Shown: one piece after another, positions 1 to 11,542 of the stretch
Layout: every line of letters starts with the position of its first letter
Numbering within the stretch: position 1 is the stretch's first letter
Assembly: GCF_028640845.1 (NCBI RefSeq)
Contig: NC_080540.1
Coordinates: 164,629,252 to 164,693,251, forward strand
Length of the DNA: 64,000 nt
Source of the DNA: Ahaetulla prasina
Lineage: Eukaryota > Chordata > Lepidosauria > Squamata > Colubridae
Direction: 5' to 3'
Program-made: the position numbers and the translations under genes
Notes under the pieces: model-generated
Seen by the model: the letters and a program-made list of their open reading frames with translations, nothing else
Database searches by the model: none
What the model was told of the DNA's origin: nothing

Positions 1-320
1 TACGACTTTTTACATTTTACGACTTGCCACATTTGTTAATTGAAACATTGCAGTTTTTAAATTAGAGACATGGTTGTTATGTGAATCTGGCTTCTCCACT
101 GATTTTCCCGTCAGAAGGTTGCAAAAGGGGATCCCATGACCCCGGGACACTGCAACCGTCATAAATATGAGCCAGTTGCCAAGCGTTTAAATCTTGATCA
201 TGTGATCATGGGAGTGCTGCAACGGTCATAAGTGTGAAAAATGGTCGTAAGTCACTTTTTTCAGTGCTATTGTAACCTCCAACAGTCACTAAATGAACTG
301 TTGTAAGTCGAGGACTACCG
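1..320 (+). mobile_element. Tigger/pogo-like MITE, 5'-truncated by window edge
   Basis: The segment matches the other copies of a roughly 390-bp nonautonomous element in this window (for example 32017-32403). It carries the same landmarks in the same order: a block about CATGACCCC/GGGACACTGCAACC, a CAGTTGCCAAGCG block, and a terminal GTCGAGGACTACC. The 5' TIR lies outside the window. The TIRs of complete copies (CAGGTAGTCCTC) and their TA target sites fit the Tc1/mariner-pogo superfamily. It encodes nothing. Confidence 0.75.
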
Positions 321-462
321 GTAATCTAAGAGGAAGGCAGGGCAAAAGCTTACACTTTCCTGTTCTGATGGGTGATTGTGGTTTTTAATTAGCACCTGGA
401 ACTCCCTTTGAACTTTTCCTGCTCTGATAATCATGACCTGGCCATGAGTTCCAAATCCAACC

Positions 463-750
463 CAGAGGTGGGTTTCAAAAATTTTTACTACCAGTTCTGT
501 GGTTGTGGCTTGGTGGGCATGGCATGGCTTGGTGAGCGTGGCAAATACGGCAAAATCTCCATTCCCATCCCACTCCAGGGGACAGATACTGTAAAATCCC
601 CATTTCCTCCCGATCAGCTGGGACTCAGGAGGCAGAGAATAGATGAAGGCAGGGCCAGTCAGAGATGTTATTTACTGGTTCTCCAAACTGCTCAAAATTT
701 CTGCTACTGGTTCTCCAGAACTGGTCAGAACCTGCTGAAACCCACCTCTG
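463..750 (+). mobile_element. hAT MITE, family H1 (reference copy), intact TSD
   Basis: Starts CAGAGGTGGGTTTC and ends GAAACCCACCTCTG, a 14-bp perfect inverted repeat. It is flanked by the exact 8-bp duplication ATCCAACC at 455-462 and 751-758. CAG-type ends plus an 8-bp duplication are diagnostic of hAT transposons. It has no transposase, so it needs one supplied in trans. The interior has GTGGCTTGGTGGGC and ACCGGTTCTCC motifs repeated in all H1 copies. The 121-aa open frame across it (408-773) is not a gene. Confidence 0.93.
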
Positions 751-779
751 ATCCAACCCTTCCTGAGTGCTAGGAACTT

Positions 780-2106
780 ATGGGACTCTGCTTGGAGTTA
801 GGACTAAAAGTCCTGCTGAGCTATTTTCACAGCCTCTCCACTCCACAGCTGCCATCTTTCAGACCACATTTTTATAGAGCTTTCACATTAGAGAGACTTT
901 ATTTGAGAAGGGGGGAAAATAAGTTTGAGGAGTGGGGTGGGTGGGGGAATTTAGCTTTCGCACTCCTTCCCCTTGGCCTCCTGGCTCAAACAAAGCCCCC
1001 ATTTACTGCCTGAATATCGCACTTATGTTTAAGGTATTTCCACCAGAAAGAAGGCAGGCGGGGGATCCCAAACCTTTTTTCCGTGAATTAGCTCACTTTT
1101 TTTTTTTTTATAATATGGCTAAGCAAGCTGAGGCCTGTCTTACAAACAGCCAAGCAGGAAAGTCTGAGCAAGCCTCCTCCTCCCATCCACACATCCCTCG
1201 CATTAGGAAGGGAGGGTAACTTTCAGCATAGGCATCTGAGTTTCCCAAAAAATGACTTCCTCATCTCAAGTCTCCTTTTCTATATCCAAGGTTGTCCCAG
1301 GAGACAAGCAAAAGCTCTCAGCTGCTCTGGTGAAGAGTGAGGTGCAAGGAATGGCAAGCCAAGAGAAGAAGCTGAAGGTACATGGAAAACAGGAGTACAA
1401 TTCGAATTAGCACCCAGAGACTCAGGACTAGCACAGGAAGGAATAGTCGGGCCAATTCTTTTGGACAGAGGTTTGTTGGTGCACTTGGAAAACTATTCTC
1501 CGATTCCTAAGCCTGCGTTTTCTTTCTGCATCACAACCATCCTTTATTTAAAACAACAGCTTCACTTTAATTTTCAAAACTCTGGTTCCCCTTCTGCTCA
1601 GATCTGGGATTCCCAGTCTTGTCCACAGGATTAATAGTTAATCAAACCTATCTGGAAATCCCAAACCCTTCCCTCTCCTTCTCCTCTCCTCTCCTCTTCT
1701 CTCCTCACCCCTTTCTCTTCTCTCCCCTCCCCTCTCCTCTCCTCTGTTCATCTCTCCTCTCTTCTCCTGTCCCAATTCCATCTTGCACACCAATTAAAAC
1801 TTTTTCTATAGCTAGACATTCTTCTCACAATTATACATGCTCTGGTCACCTCTTGCTTAGACGAGAACTCCTTAAAGTGTGGTTCTAGGACCTCTGGGGG
1901 TTCTCCCAAGCCCCCTCAGGGGTCCACAAAATCGAAATTATTTGCCAGCCTATGTTGAAAAATAGTACAATATTGAAACTTCCTCAAAAATTGTGGGAAG
2001 AGATAGGTGCAGTGAATGTGTCAATTTTAATTTCTAATAAGTAAATATCAATAAATACAACCCACACAAACAAAAACTCTTTTGGGGTTCCCCTTAATTT
2101 TTAAAA
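780..2106. other. Unique intergenic or intronic stretch
   Basis: No gene, RNA or clear transposon was recognised. A pyrimidine-rich simple repeat (CTCTCCTCTCC type) lies at about 1670-1765. Short open frames here lack domain similarity I can name. Confidence 0.5.
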
Positions 2107-2272
2107 GTGGGAGGGTTCCCAAAGAGAATAACATTTAAGAAACACTTGGCTTATCTTCTTGCAACCAAAGTCTATCTGAGGCTGTCTTTGAAGAGCATTC
2201 GGAAGCTACAGCTGGTCCAGGATGCAGTGGCTGGAGTAATCATGGGCATATCTCAAATTGTTCATATAAAAC
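2107..2272 (+). pseudogene. L2-like LINE reverse-transcriptase fragment (left part)
   Basis: The plus strand reads SLKSIRKLQLVQDAVAGVIMG at about 2188-2250, matching the LQLVQNAAAR motif near the end of the reverse transcriptase in L2/CR1-group LINEs. The frame decays on both sides. The piece is cut by a hAT at 2273. It seems to resume after a TA-flanked element at 6795, where CAGTTCAAAGTGCTGGTTG follows as expected for this LINE region. It is a dead, 5'-truncated copy. Confidence 0.6.
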
Positions 2273-2403
2273 CAGTACTGGGTTTCAAATCCCATCGCTA
2301 CCAGTTCGCTCATGCTCTCGTGCAACGCTTCTGCACATACGCAGAGACATCTGGGCGGGTGGGTGGAGCCAATCCAGGGTGAACCGGTAGCAACCCACCA
2401 CTG
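2273..2403. mobile_element. Short hAT MITE, family H2, perfect TSD
   Basis: Ends CAGTACTGGGTTTC and AACCCACCACTG are flanked by the exact 8-bp duplication TATAAAAC (2265-2272, 2404-2411). At 131 bp it is the shortest H2 copy. The interior has the GCACATACGCAG and GGGTGGAGCC blocks also seen at 7919, 34389 and 39001. It is inserted in an L2-like LINE fragment. Confidence 0.9.
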
Positions 2404-2608
2404 TATAAAACCACTACCGTATATACTCGAGTATAAGCCGACCCGAATATAAGCCGAGGTACCTAATTTTACCACAAAAACTGGGAAAAACTATTGACTC
2501 GAGTATAAGCCGAGGGTGGGAAATGAGGCAGCTACTGGTCAATGTAAAAAATAAAGATAGAGCCAAGTAAAATAACATGAATATTTATTTGAACGAAAAA
2601 CAATAAAA

Positions 2609-3072
2609 GTGCAAAAGGGGGAAGGAGGATTCCCAGCTTTAGAAAATTTAGAACTACGCCGCCTTTGGTATGACCTGAGCATAGCTCATAAAATTATCTG
2701 CTACAATGTACTTCCTATCAATGACTACTTCAGCTTCAACCACAACAATACACGAGAACACAATAGATTCAAACTTAAAGTGAACCTCTCCAATCTAGAT
2801 TGCAGAAAATGTGACTTCAGTAACAGAGTTGTTAATGCCTGAATGTGCTACCTGACTCTGTGGTCTCTTCCCAAAATCCCCAAAGCCTTAACCAAAGACT
2901 ATCTAGTATTGACCTCACCCCATTCCTAAGAGGTCTGTAAGGGGCGTGCATAAGAGCACCAGCGTGCCTACCGTCCCTGTCCTAATGTTCCCTTTAGTTG
3001 TATTCCTTTTATGTATTCAATTCATGCTTATATTTATATAATTATTTAATATGTATTTGACAAAATAAAATG
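2609..3072 (+). pseudogene. CR1/L3-like LINE 3' end, RT C-terminus plus 3' UTR
   Basis: The frame at 2609-2842 contains LELRRLWYDLSIAHKIICYN, then TREHNRFKLK and DFSNRVVNA. This order (LRR.R.DL..YKI, TRGH.FKL, FFS.RVVN) is that of the far C-terminus of CR1/L2-clade reverse transcriptase. A stop follows VVNA where WNSLP would normally continue, so the ORF is broken. The 3' UTR ends at about 3070 in AAAATGAATAG, directly seeding the pentanucleotide array. Snake CR1-L3 LINEs are known to seed such microsatellites. Confidence 0.72.
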
Positions 3073-3114
3073 AATAGAATAGAATAGAATAGAATAGAAT
3101 AGAATAGAATAGAA
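3072..3114 (+). repeat. (AATAG)n microsatellite seeded by LINE tail
   Basis: About eight uninterrupted AATAG units abut the LINE 3' end. The following 50 bp (TTTTTATTGGCTAAGTGTG) looks like another repeat that often adjoins these arrays in snakes, from memory. Confidence 0.9.
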
Positions 3115-3282
3115 TTTTTATTGGCTAAGTGTGATTGGACACACAAGGATCTACCACTTCTTTGGATGCCCTTCCCAAATTGAACACTGCAAGCATGAAA
3201 ATGAGTCCTCCTTTAGCTTCCAAGGGACCAGGGTGCCTCTGAAGGTCAGTGCTCTAAGTACTAAGAACCCAGCACAAATCTA

Positions 3283-3885
<603 letters not shown>

Positions 3886-3984
3886 TCACCGGCTCTGCCC
3901 AGCCCTGCCCAGGCGAGGCCAGCAAAAGGGCCGGGCGAAGGCGACCGAGGCGGGGCTCGCAGCCCAGCTGAGCCGCCACGGAGG

Positions 3985-5800
3985 GAGGGAGAGCGGGCCG
4001 CTAGGCTCGGAAGGCAAACGGGAGGCGTCGCCCACCGGGATAGACTGCTGGGATCCACCGGGATAGACTGCTGCTGGAGCTGGAGGCTCAAGGAAAGGAA
4101 GGGAGAGGGGTGGTGGAGCTCAAGGTTCTTTAGCCCTAGACACCTGCCCGCTAGAAGGGAGGAGATCGGGCCGGCCAGTCTCCGGAAGGTAGACGGGCCG
4201 GATTCTTACCGGGATAGACTGCTGCTGGAGCTGGAGGCTCAAGGAAGGGAAGGAGGCGGCTGAGAACGGGCTCGTTAAGGCTCTTCCAAAGCAGCCCTGC
4301 TGAACCGCCACGGAGGGAGGGAGAGCGGGCCGCTAGGCTCCGGAAGGCAAACGGGAGGCGTCGCCCACCGGGATAGACTGCTGCTGGAGCTGGAGGCTCA
4401 AGGAAGGGAAGGGAGGGCGGCTGAGAACGGGCTCGTTTAAGGCTCTTCCAGCAGCCCTGCTGAACCGCTACGGAGGGAGGGAGAGCGGGCCGGCTAGGCT
4501 CCGGAAGGCAAACGGGAGGCGTCGCCCACCGGGATAGACTGCTGGGATCCACCGGGATAGACTGCTGCTGAGCTGGAGGCTCAAGGAAAGGAAGGGAGAG
4601 GGGTGGTGGAGCTCAAGGTTCTTTAGCCCTAGACACCTGCCCGCTAGAGAAGGGAGGAGATCGGGCCGCCAGGCTCCGGAAGGTAGACGGGCCGGATTCT
4701 TACCGGGATAGACTGCTGGAGCTGGAGGCTCAAGGAAGGGAAGGGAGGCGGCTGAGAACGGGCTCGCTTAAGGCTCTTCCAAAGCAGCCCTGCTGAACCG
4801 CCACGGAGGGAGGGAGAGCGGGCCGCTAGGCTCCGGAAGGCAAACGGGAGGCGTCGCCCACCGGGATAGACTGCTGCTGGAGCTGGAGGCTCAAGGAAGG
4901 GAAGGGAGGGCGGCTGAGAACGGGCTCGTTTAAGGCTCTTCCAGCAGCCCTGCTGAACCGCTACGGAGGGAGGGAGAGCGGGCCGGCTAGGCTCCGGAAG
5001 GCAAACGGGAGGCGTCGCCCACCGGGATAGACTGCTGGGATCCACCGGGATAGACTGCTGCTGAGCTGGAGGCTCAAGGAAAGGAAGGGAGAGGGGTGGT
5101 GGAGCTCAAGGTTCTTTAGCCCTAGACACCTGCCCGCTAGAGAAGGGAGGAGATCGGGCCGCCAGGCTCCGGAAGGTAGACGGGCCGGATTCTTACCGGG
5201 ATAGACTGCTGGAGCTGGAGGCTCAAGGAAGGGAAGGGAGGCGGCTGAGAACGGGCTCGCTTAAGGCTCTTCCAAAGCAGCCCTGCTGAACCGCCACGGA
5301 GGGAGGGAGAGCGGGCCGCTAGGCTCCGGAAGGCAAACGGGAGGCGTCGCCCACCGGGATAGACTGCTGCTGGAGCTGGAGGCTCAAGGAAGGGAAGGAG
5401 GCGGCTGAGAACGGGCTCAAGGCTCTTCCAGCAGCCCTGCTGAACCGCCACGGAGGGAGGGAGAGCGGGCCGCTAGGCTCCGGAAGGCAAACGGGAGGCG
5501 TCATTCACCGGGATAGACTGCTGCTGGAGCTGGAGGCTCAAGGAAGGGAAGGGAGGGGTGGCTGAGGACGGGCTCGCTTAAGGCTCTTCCAAAGCAGCCC
5601 TGCTGAACCGCCACGGAGGGAGGGAGAGCGGGCCGCTAGGCTCCAGGAAGGCAAACGGGAGGCGTCATTCACCGGGATAGACTGCTGCTGGAGCTGGAGG
5701 CTCAAGGAAGGGAAGGGAGGGGTGGCTGAGGACGGGCTCGTTTAAGGCTCTTCCAAAGCAGCCCTGCTAAACCGCCACGGAAGGGAGGGAGAGCGGGCCG
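3985..5800. repeat. Higher-order GC-rich tandem repeat (about 165 bp units, about 493 bp higher-order period)
   Basis: Blocks with CCGGGATAGACTGCTG, GAGCTGGAGGCTCAAGG, GGCTCTTCCA and CACGGAGGGAGGGAGAGCGG recur about every 150-170 bp. Variant units with GAGATCGGGCCG and GGTAGACGGGCCGG recur at about 4161, 4654 and 5149, giving a 493-bp period. The minus-strand frames 4151-4552 and 4644-5045 share most of their protein, confirming recent duplication. The starter unit seems to be 3970-4090. Open frames here are repeat artefacts. Confidence 0.85.
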
Positions 5801-6321
5801 CAGTAACTGAGAAAAGCCTGGCGGCTGGGCTACCTTCTGGCCTCGCGAGTCGGCCGTCCGTCCGTCACTTCTCGGCTCGGCAGCCGGTTTTGGAAAAGGT
5901 TCCGTCGCTGGGTTTCGGGACTTTTGTTTTTTTTTTAAAAAAAAAAACACCACCTTCCCCTTTTCTCCCTAGTTGGGGCGTTTCCCAGTTCCCTGTTTTT
6001 TCCGCCTTGCCTGTTGAGTTTTACCTGACAAGTTTCTTGCGCCTCGACCTCCCTCCTCCCTCCGTCCTTTCCCTTCCCTCCCTCCCTCCCTGTCTTGTTT
6101 GTAGCCCCAGCGTCCCCTTTCGGTTGTATTTAAATCCAGAGCTTGAAACCTCCTCAGTGGGAGGAGAGGAAACGTGCGATTTGGCAGCTGACCGCACTTG
6201 CACGGGCTGGGTAAGGAGAGCCCTAGACGGCCTGCGGCGCCGGGGGGGGGAGGGAGAAAAAGAAGAAGCAGCCAAGAAAAAAGGGGTGGGGTGGGGTGGG
6301 GGAAATGAATTTAGGAGGGCG

Positions 6322-6323
<2 letters not shown>

Positions 6324-6364
<41 letters not shown>
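6324..6364. repeat. (GT)n microsatellite
   Basis: About 20 GT units in the high-coordinate part of the CpG island. Further GT/GC-rich alternating purine-pyrimidine sequence follows at 6605-6655. Confidence 0.95.
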
Positions 6365-6365
<1 letters not shown>

Positions 6366-6794
6366 TGCGCGCGCCCGTCCGCCCCGCGAGGAATGCCAGC
6401 TATTTCTTTGAAGGGGCGGGTGTGTAGCCAGGCGCCTCCTTCGCTTGAAACCCGGAGGGTTTTCACCTTCGCCCCCGCGTGTGTATTTGTCAACAATTAT
6501 AACTCTTCGGTCGGGTCCTTGCCTTGCCTCGCCTCTCCCTCGTGCCCTCTCTGTCAACGCTGTCAACAATTATAACTAACGCGCGGGTAATTGTGCGTGA
6601 GGGGGTGTGCGCGTGTGTCCACATAGGAATAAGTACGCATGCGCGCGCACTAACGAGAGCTAGCTGCCTGCGGTAGAAAGGACTCGCTGCAAGAGGAAGG
6701 GCTGAACGGCTTGGCTCGAGTATAAGCCGAGGGGGCGCTTTTCAGCACAAAAAACGTGCTGAAAAACTCGGCTTATACTCGAGTATATACGGTA

Positions 6795-7080
6795 CTTGAT
6801 GAGCTCTGCTGTTGTCCATTGATTTTCAATGCAGTTCAAAGTGCTGGTTGTCACCTTTGAAGCACCACATGACTCTGGACCTGAAGATATTGTCTTCCCC
6901 CAGTTGCTTACTCCCAACTTCAGAACTGCCTACTCCCAATTGTATCTCCCTATCCAAAAACTCTGGAATAATAATGTCTCCCTCTCTATCCTATGTTTCA
7001 GAGGATGTCATCAACAGAGATCATTAAAGCAAGCTTTCTCAACTGTTGCTCCTCTTTGTGCAATAAAATTCCTATGAAAA
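6795..7080 (+). pseudogene. L2-like LINE fragment (right part)
   Basis: Right after the TA at 6793-6794 the sequence reads TGAGCTCTGCTG, then GCAGTTCAAAGTGCTGGTTG (VQFKVLVVTF in one frame). This is the expected continuation of the LINE interrupted at 2272/2414. Downstream similarity fades after about 6880, and an AATAAA lies at about 7063. No intact ORF remains. Confidence 0.5.
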
Positions 7081-7197
7081 ATCTAAATTTATTTTACAAA
7101 GGCCATTAAAACATAGCTATTCCAGTAACCTTTGGGTGGAGGATGTGTATGTGCGTGAGAGAGAGAGAGACATCTCTTAAAGATGTTCCCTCTTGCA

Positions 7198-7690
7198 CCA
7201 GAATATAGTTAATATAATTGCTGGTTACTACCTTTAAAGCGCTCCATGGCATAGGGCCGGGTTATTTACGGGACCACCTACTGCCACCGATTGCCTCCCA
7301 CTGACCCGTGCGTTCTCACAGAGAGGGACTCCGCAATGTCAGCTGGCGACCCTCAGGGGAAGGGCCTTCTCTATGGGGGCTCCCGCCCTCTGGAATGAAC
7401 TTCCTCCAGGACTCCGCCAACTTCCTGACCTTTGAACCTTTCGCCGCGAGCTGAAGATATATCTATTTATTCGTGCAGGACTGGCGTAGGATTTTAGTTT
7501 TAAATTGAGTTTTACTGTTTTAATTATATTTTAATTTGGGCCAATTTAATAAGTTTTTTAAATATTATTTTTATCTTGTATTTATTCTTGTTCTATTTTA
7601 TCTGGCTGTAAACCAGATAAAAGTCCTTCGGGAGAAGGGCGGTATAAAAATCCAATTAATTAATTAATTAATTAAATAATTAAATAAATA
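7198..7690 (+). pseudogene. L2-like LINE 3' end with AATT-rich tail
   Basis: Contains AAAGCGCTCCATGGCATAGG and GGGCTCCCGCCCTCTGGAATG, corresponding to the FKALHG and APALWN motifs near the L2 reverse-transcriptase C-terminus. A 3' UTR ends GAGAAGGGCGGTATAAAAAT followed by (AATT)n. Internal stops (for example after PPIASH) show it is dead. The same tail occurs inverted at 23059 and 43676. Confidence 0.7.
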
Positions 7691-7918
7691 AATAATATAA
7701 TAGTTCCAATATATGTGCATATGCTTTTTTACCACCCTAATTTATTATCTTCTTTTTAACTTGATTTATAGAGGTCAGATAGCTATACCACTCAGAATCA
7801 ACATCAGCAACCTGAGTAGTATATGAAGCCAGTAAAATCAACAAAATGCTGTGCCACACACTATGCTTGGGCTGTCTTAACCAGGAAGTCTGAAAAAACA
7901 CTTCATATGTGCTCAGAG

Positions 7919-8126
7919 CAGGGGTGGTATTGACTTAACTACCGGTTTGCAAATGTGAGCAACCACCTCTGCACGCGCCACCTCCGCGCATGCACAGAAC
8001 CTTCTGCACATGCACAGAGCATTAAAAAAAAGGACGTGATGACGTCCAGGCGGCTAGACAAAGCCTCCCGCAGCCCCAGCTACTGGTTTGCCTGAACCAG
8101 GTGGAACCTGCAGAATCCCACCACTG
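7919..8126. mobile_element. hAT MITE, family H2, perfect TSD
   Basis: Ends CAGGGGTGG and CCCACCACTG, flanked by an exact GCTCAGAG duplication (7911-7918, 8127-8134). The interior has GCGCATGCACAG and a GACGTGATGACGTCC palindromic block typical of H2. Confidence 0.92.
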
Positions 8127-8654
8127 GCTCAGAGGCATTTTTATGTCATGTGTCCAAGGACGAAGTTGTAGCATTTAAAAACAAGCTCAAAGGCTGAAAC
8201 ATAGTTCCAATTAAACCCTCCCCTCATACTTCCATCTTGTTGCCTTTTTTTCTACTTATCGCACTGGTCTTTTCTCAGATCTTCAGAGCTAGCCCAGTGA
8301 TATGATCAGATCATTGCTTTCTATTGCTACTTTCAAAGTATTAGCAACTAAAGACTAGAATGATAAGGATCAAATTAAAAAAAGATCTCCCAGGTTTCCT
8401 AAAATTCAATAAAAGTTTTGAGAAAGTGGGTAGCAGCACCTACAAGAGTTGATGCAGAATTATCCTCCCCATTTTTTCTTGCAATATAAATTTCTCCCCA
8501 GTCAACATGGGAAGTCATGGGAAACCTCGTCCACCCACCTCCAAGAATGTCTGTGATCAGGACCAATATTGATGTGAACACTTGGATTGAGCAATATGCC
8601 TCTTCCTCCAATATTGCCTGGAATGAGACCCATTTCCCTCATTGGAAAGTACCA

Positions 8655-9010
8655 GTACAAGAAGGGCTAGGAGAGACATGATAGCTGTGTTCCAATATCT
8701 CAGGGGTTGCCACAAAGAAGAGGGAGTCGGGCTGTTCTCCAAAGTACTTGAGGGCAGGACAAGAAGCAATGGATGGAAACTAATCAAGGAAAGAAGCAAC
8801 TTAGAAATAAGGAGAAATTTCCTGACAGTTAGAACAATTAATAAGTGGAACAACTTGCTTGCAGAAGTTATAAATGCTCCAACACTGGAAGTTTTAAAGA
8901 AGATGTTGGACAACCATTTGTCTGAAGTGATGTAGGGTTTCCTGCCTGGGCAGGGGGTTGGACTAGAAGGCCTCCAAGGTCCCTTCCAACTCTGTTGTTA
9001 ATTATTATAG
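8655..9010 (+). pseudogene. CR1 LINE 3' end
   Basis: The frame 8642-8935 reads [20 protein letters not shown], then [27 protein letters not shown] and LEVLKKMLDNHLSEVM. This is the C-terminal order of CR1 reverse transcriptase. A typical CR1 3' UTR follows (GGGTTGGACTAGAAGGCCTC, AAGGTCCCTTCCAACTCTG). It is 5'-truncated, and the upstream Q/N-rich codons are not LINE. It is the best preserved of the four CR1 tails here (also 35610, 37938, 53926). Confidence 0.85.
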
Positions 9011-9057
9011 TTAAAACCTTTTAACTATCCATCATCAGGAATCAATGAGTGACATTC

Positions 9058-9302
9058 AATAGCAATAGCAATAGCACTTAGACTTATATACCGCTTCATA
9101 GTGCTTTTACAGCCCTCTCTAAGCAGTTTTACAGAGTCAGCCTATTTCCCCCAACAATCTGGGTCCTCTTTTTACCCACCTTGGAAGGATGAAAGGCTGA
9201 GTTAATCTTGAGCCAGTGAGATTTGAACTGCCGAACTGCAGCTAGCAATTAGCTGAAGTAGCCTGCAGTACTGCACTCTAACCACTGTGCCACCTCGGCT
9301 CT
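9058..9302 (-). mobile_element. tRNA-derived SINE with ATTGCT-repeat tail
   Basis: On the minus strand it begins GAGCCGAGGTGGCACAGTGG, an A-box-like TGGCACAGTGGTTAGAG. A B-box-like GTTCAAATCTCAC follows, then a body ending AAGCGGTATATAAGTCTAAG and (TGCTAT)n. The polymerase III A and B boxes identify a tRNA-head SINE. The tail resembles L2-type LINE tails in this window (GGCGGTATA), suggesting L2-type mobilisation. Target duplications were not resolved. Confidence 0.75.
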
Positions 9303-10870
9303 TGTCCAAAGGGACAATTCTGAGATCCCACTCACAAAAAGAAATGACAAGGAACGAAAACCGTAGTTTGTGAAGAACTCTACTTCTTTCGAATGCGTAC
9401 AAGCATCTTCATGTTAACCAATAGCCCCAAGTGGTTTCCCATGAAGGAAATTAATTATGCAAATGAAAACTACTAAACATGTAGCCTCTCTTATTCTTAC
9501 TCCTCATTTCGTAAGAAAAAAATCTGATATAATTTGACCCTTGCCAGGCAACATTCAGATTTTTAGCTGGAGTAAGGAAGGAAGAGGAAAAACAGATTAA
9601 AAACGTGAAAATAACTGAGGAATAGACAATGTTTACGTCTCATAACTCATTAAATGTAAATTTGAAAAAAAGAAATTATGATTAGAGAGAAAGCAAAGAG
9701 CAATTTCAATTCTTCCACATCACACAGAGTTCCATCATGAAAATCAACTACCAATATTGCTTCTGCCTAGTTTGGAAAATGCAGATATTTGCCTCAGCCT
9801 ACCCACCTACCCGTTCTTTCCAAAACTACAGATATCTACTATCTTCATTTTTACCACCTACGAGAAAGTCCTCCTGATAGACACTCTCACTCTTATAGAT
9901 ATCTGCCTTGTGAATTTGGCCCTTTGAGTTGATTTGATACCTTTTCTCGCTCCACTGCATGAAGCAAAGTCAGTTGAAGTCAGCTTTTTCTAGAGATGGA
10001 ATAGATGCTCCGCTTGTCCCAGGTGAAGCATCATAAGGACAAAAGTCACGGGAATGTAGAATCCCAAACTAAACTTCCATTTCCTTCACGCCAGGTAGGA
10101 GGTGAGAACACAGACCAAAAAGACAGGTAAGGTAAGTTCCAAGCTTCTATCGGGTCAAACAAGGGTTTTCACAGAGTGGGTTGGCCCAGCATGAATAGGG
10201 GCAGGCTCACCCATTATATGTGGGTGAGCACCATCCCTTTTCCCTTGGGCATGCATCCAAAAGGAGGTTCAGAAGTAGGAGGTGCAGGTCTAGAAGCAGA
10301 AGGGTGGTGAGACTGTTTTTATCCATGATGCCAAAGTGCATCATTTGGCAAAGTGATGCCAAAGTGCATTACCATGGCTCAGTTCACCAACATGACTGGC
10401 TTTCCTCCTCCTCTTCTTCCATCACCACTACTACCACCACCAGTCCTTTCCTGAAATGTTATCCTGGCCAAGAGTCCTACATAAAATCTCACTCCATTCT
10501 GGAATCTCAGCTGCATCTCTCAGGAACACACAATGTTCCCTGTACCATCCCTCAGGATTTCTGTTGGATCCAATCCAGAAATGCCAAACATCACCCTTGT
10601 TTTTGGAGGACTAACAATGCAGCATTCACATCATCCTATCAAGAGGTGGTGTTCTTACAGGCCCGCAGGTGTTGTGAAGAGAGGTGAGGCAGGGCTGGGA
10701 CACCAAGAAGAGGTAAGAGTTGGTGTGGGAACCAAGCAATGTTACACAGATGTGGGTGGCAAGGGGACAGAGGTGAGGCCAAACTTGGATTCTGGGACTG
10801 CCTTGCCTGCATTAAATAGGAGGGGGGAGGTATATAAATGCTCCAGGTAAGGGAGGAGGAGGTAACTGAG
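9303..10870. other. Unique stretch, no gene recognised
   Basis: No repeat family or coding exon identified. The 155-aa frame at 10220-10687 is low-complexity (Ser/Arg, poly-Thr) and unsupported. Confidence 0.45.
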
Positions 10871-10871
10871 T

Positions 10872-11205
10872 ATGTTCTCTCTCTCTCTCTCTCTCTCCCT
10901 CTCTCCCTTATGCTCCCTCCCTCCCTCTCTCTTTCTCTCTTATAAACTCTCTCTGTTTGCCTCTTTCTCTCTCTCTCTCTCTCTTTCTCTCTTACACACT
11001 CTCTTTTTCTGCCCCTTCTCTCTCTTACACACTGTCTCTGTCTGCCCCCCCTCTCTTACACACACTCTCTGTCTGCTTCTCTCTTTCTCTCTTACACACT
11101 CTCTCTGTCTGCCTCTCTCTCTCTCTTTCTCTCTTACACACTCTGCCTGCCTCTCTCTCTCTCTCTCTCCCTTTCTTTCTTCTCTCTCTCCCCCACCCTC
11201 GGCAA
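10872..11205 (+). repeat. Long CT-rich pyrimidine tract with TTACACACTCTC sub-repeats
   Basis: About 330 bp is almost purely pyrimidine, with a loose minisatellite unit (TCTCTTACACACTCTCTGTCTGCC) between about 10980 and 11150. Frames translate as Ser/Leu-rich runs and are artefacts. Confidence 0.9.
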
Positions 11206-11233
11206 ACCTTTATCTACTTTTATCTCTAAGCAA

Positions 11234-11542
11234 TAAAGGTAAAGGTTTCCCCTATCCAGTCATATCTGACTCTAGGGGGTGATGCCAATCTTCATTTTTT
11301 TAGCCAAGGGAGGCATTTCTGTGGTCATGTGGCCAGCATGACTATACACCGAGGTGCACAGAATGCTGTTATAACTTCCCACTGAAGTGGTACCTATTTA
11401 TCTACTTGCATTTGCATGCTTTCGAATTGCTACGTTGGTGGGAGTGAGACAAGTAACATGAGCTCACCCATCACAGGGTGCGCGGTCAGCTTTTCAGATG
11501 ACAAGCTCAGTCTCTTTATTGGCTGAGCCATCGTGCCCCCAT
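11234..11542 (-). mobile_element. Sauria SINE, near full length
   Basis: On the minus strand it ends GGGGAAACCTTTACCTTT, the 3' tail that Sauria SINEs share with Bov-B LINEs. The body has GTCATGCTGGCCACATGACC and ACTTGTCTCACTCCCACC. The head (GGGGGCACGATGGCTCAGCC) keeps an A-box-like GATGGCTCAGCC. A perfect 11-bp duplication TCTCTAAGCAA flanks it (11223-11233 and 11543-11553), showing target-primed insertion. This family is a squamate marker. Confidence 0.88.

Noticed and set aside
4151..5504. Repeated minus-strand frames with PSLSRWATPPVCLPEPSRPA-like sequence
   Set aside because: They recur because the DNA is tandemly repeated; each is a different phase of the same unit and there is no common start or domain.
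9058..9302. CRISPR-like or minisatellite reading of the AATAGC repeats
   Set aside because: The repeats are the short tail of a tRNA-derived SINE; there are no spacers.
10872..11282. 136-aa Ser/Leu-rich frame
   Set aside because: Pyrimidine simple repeat.
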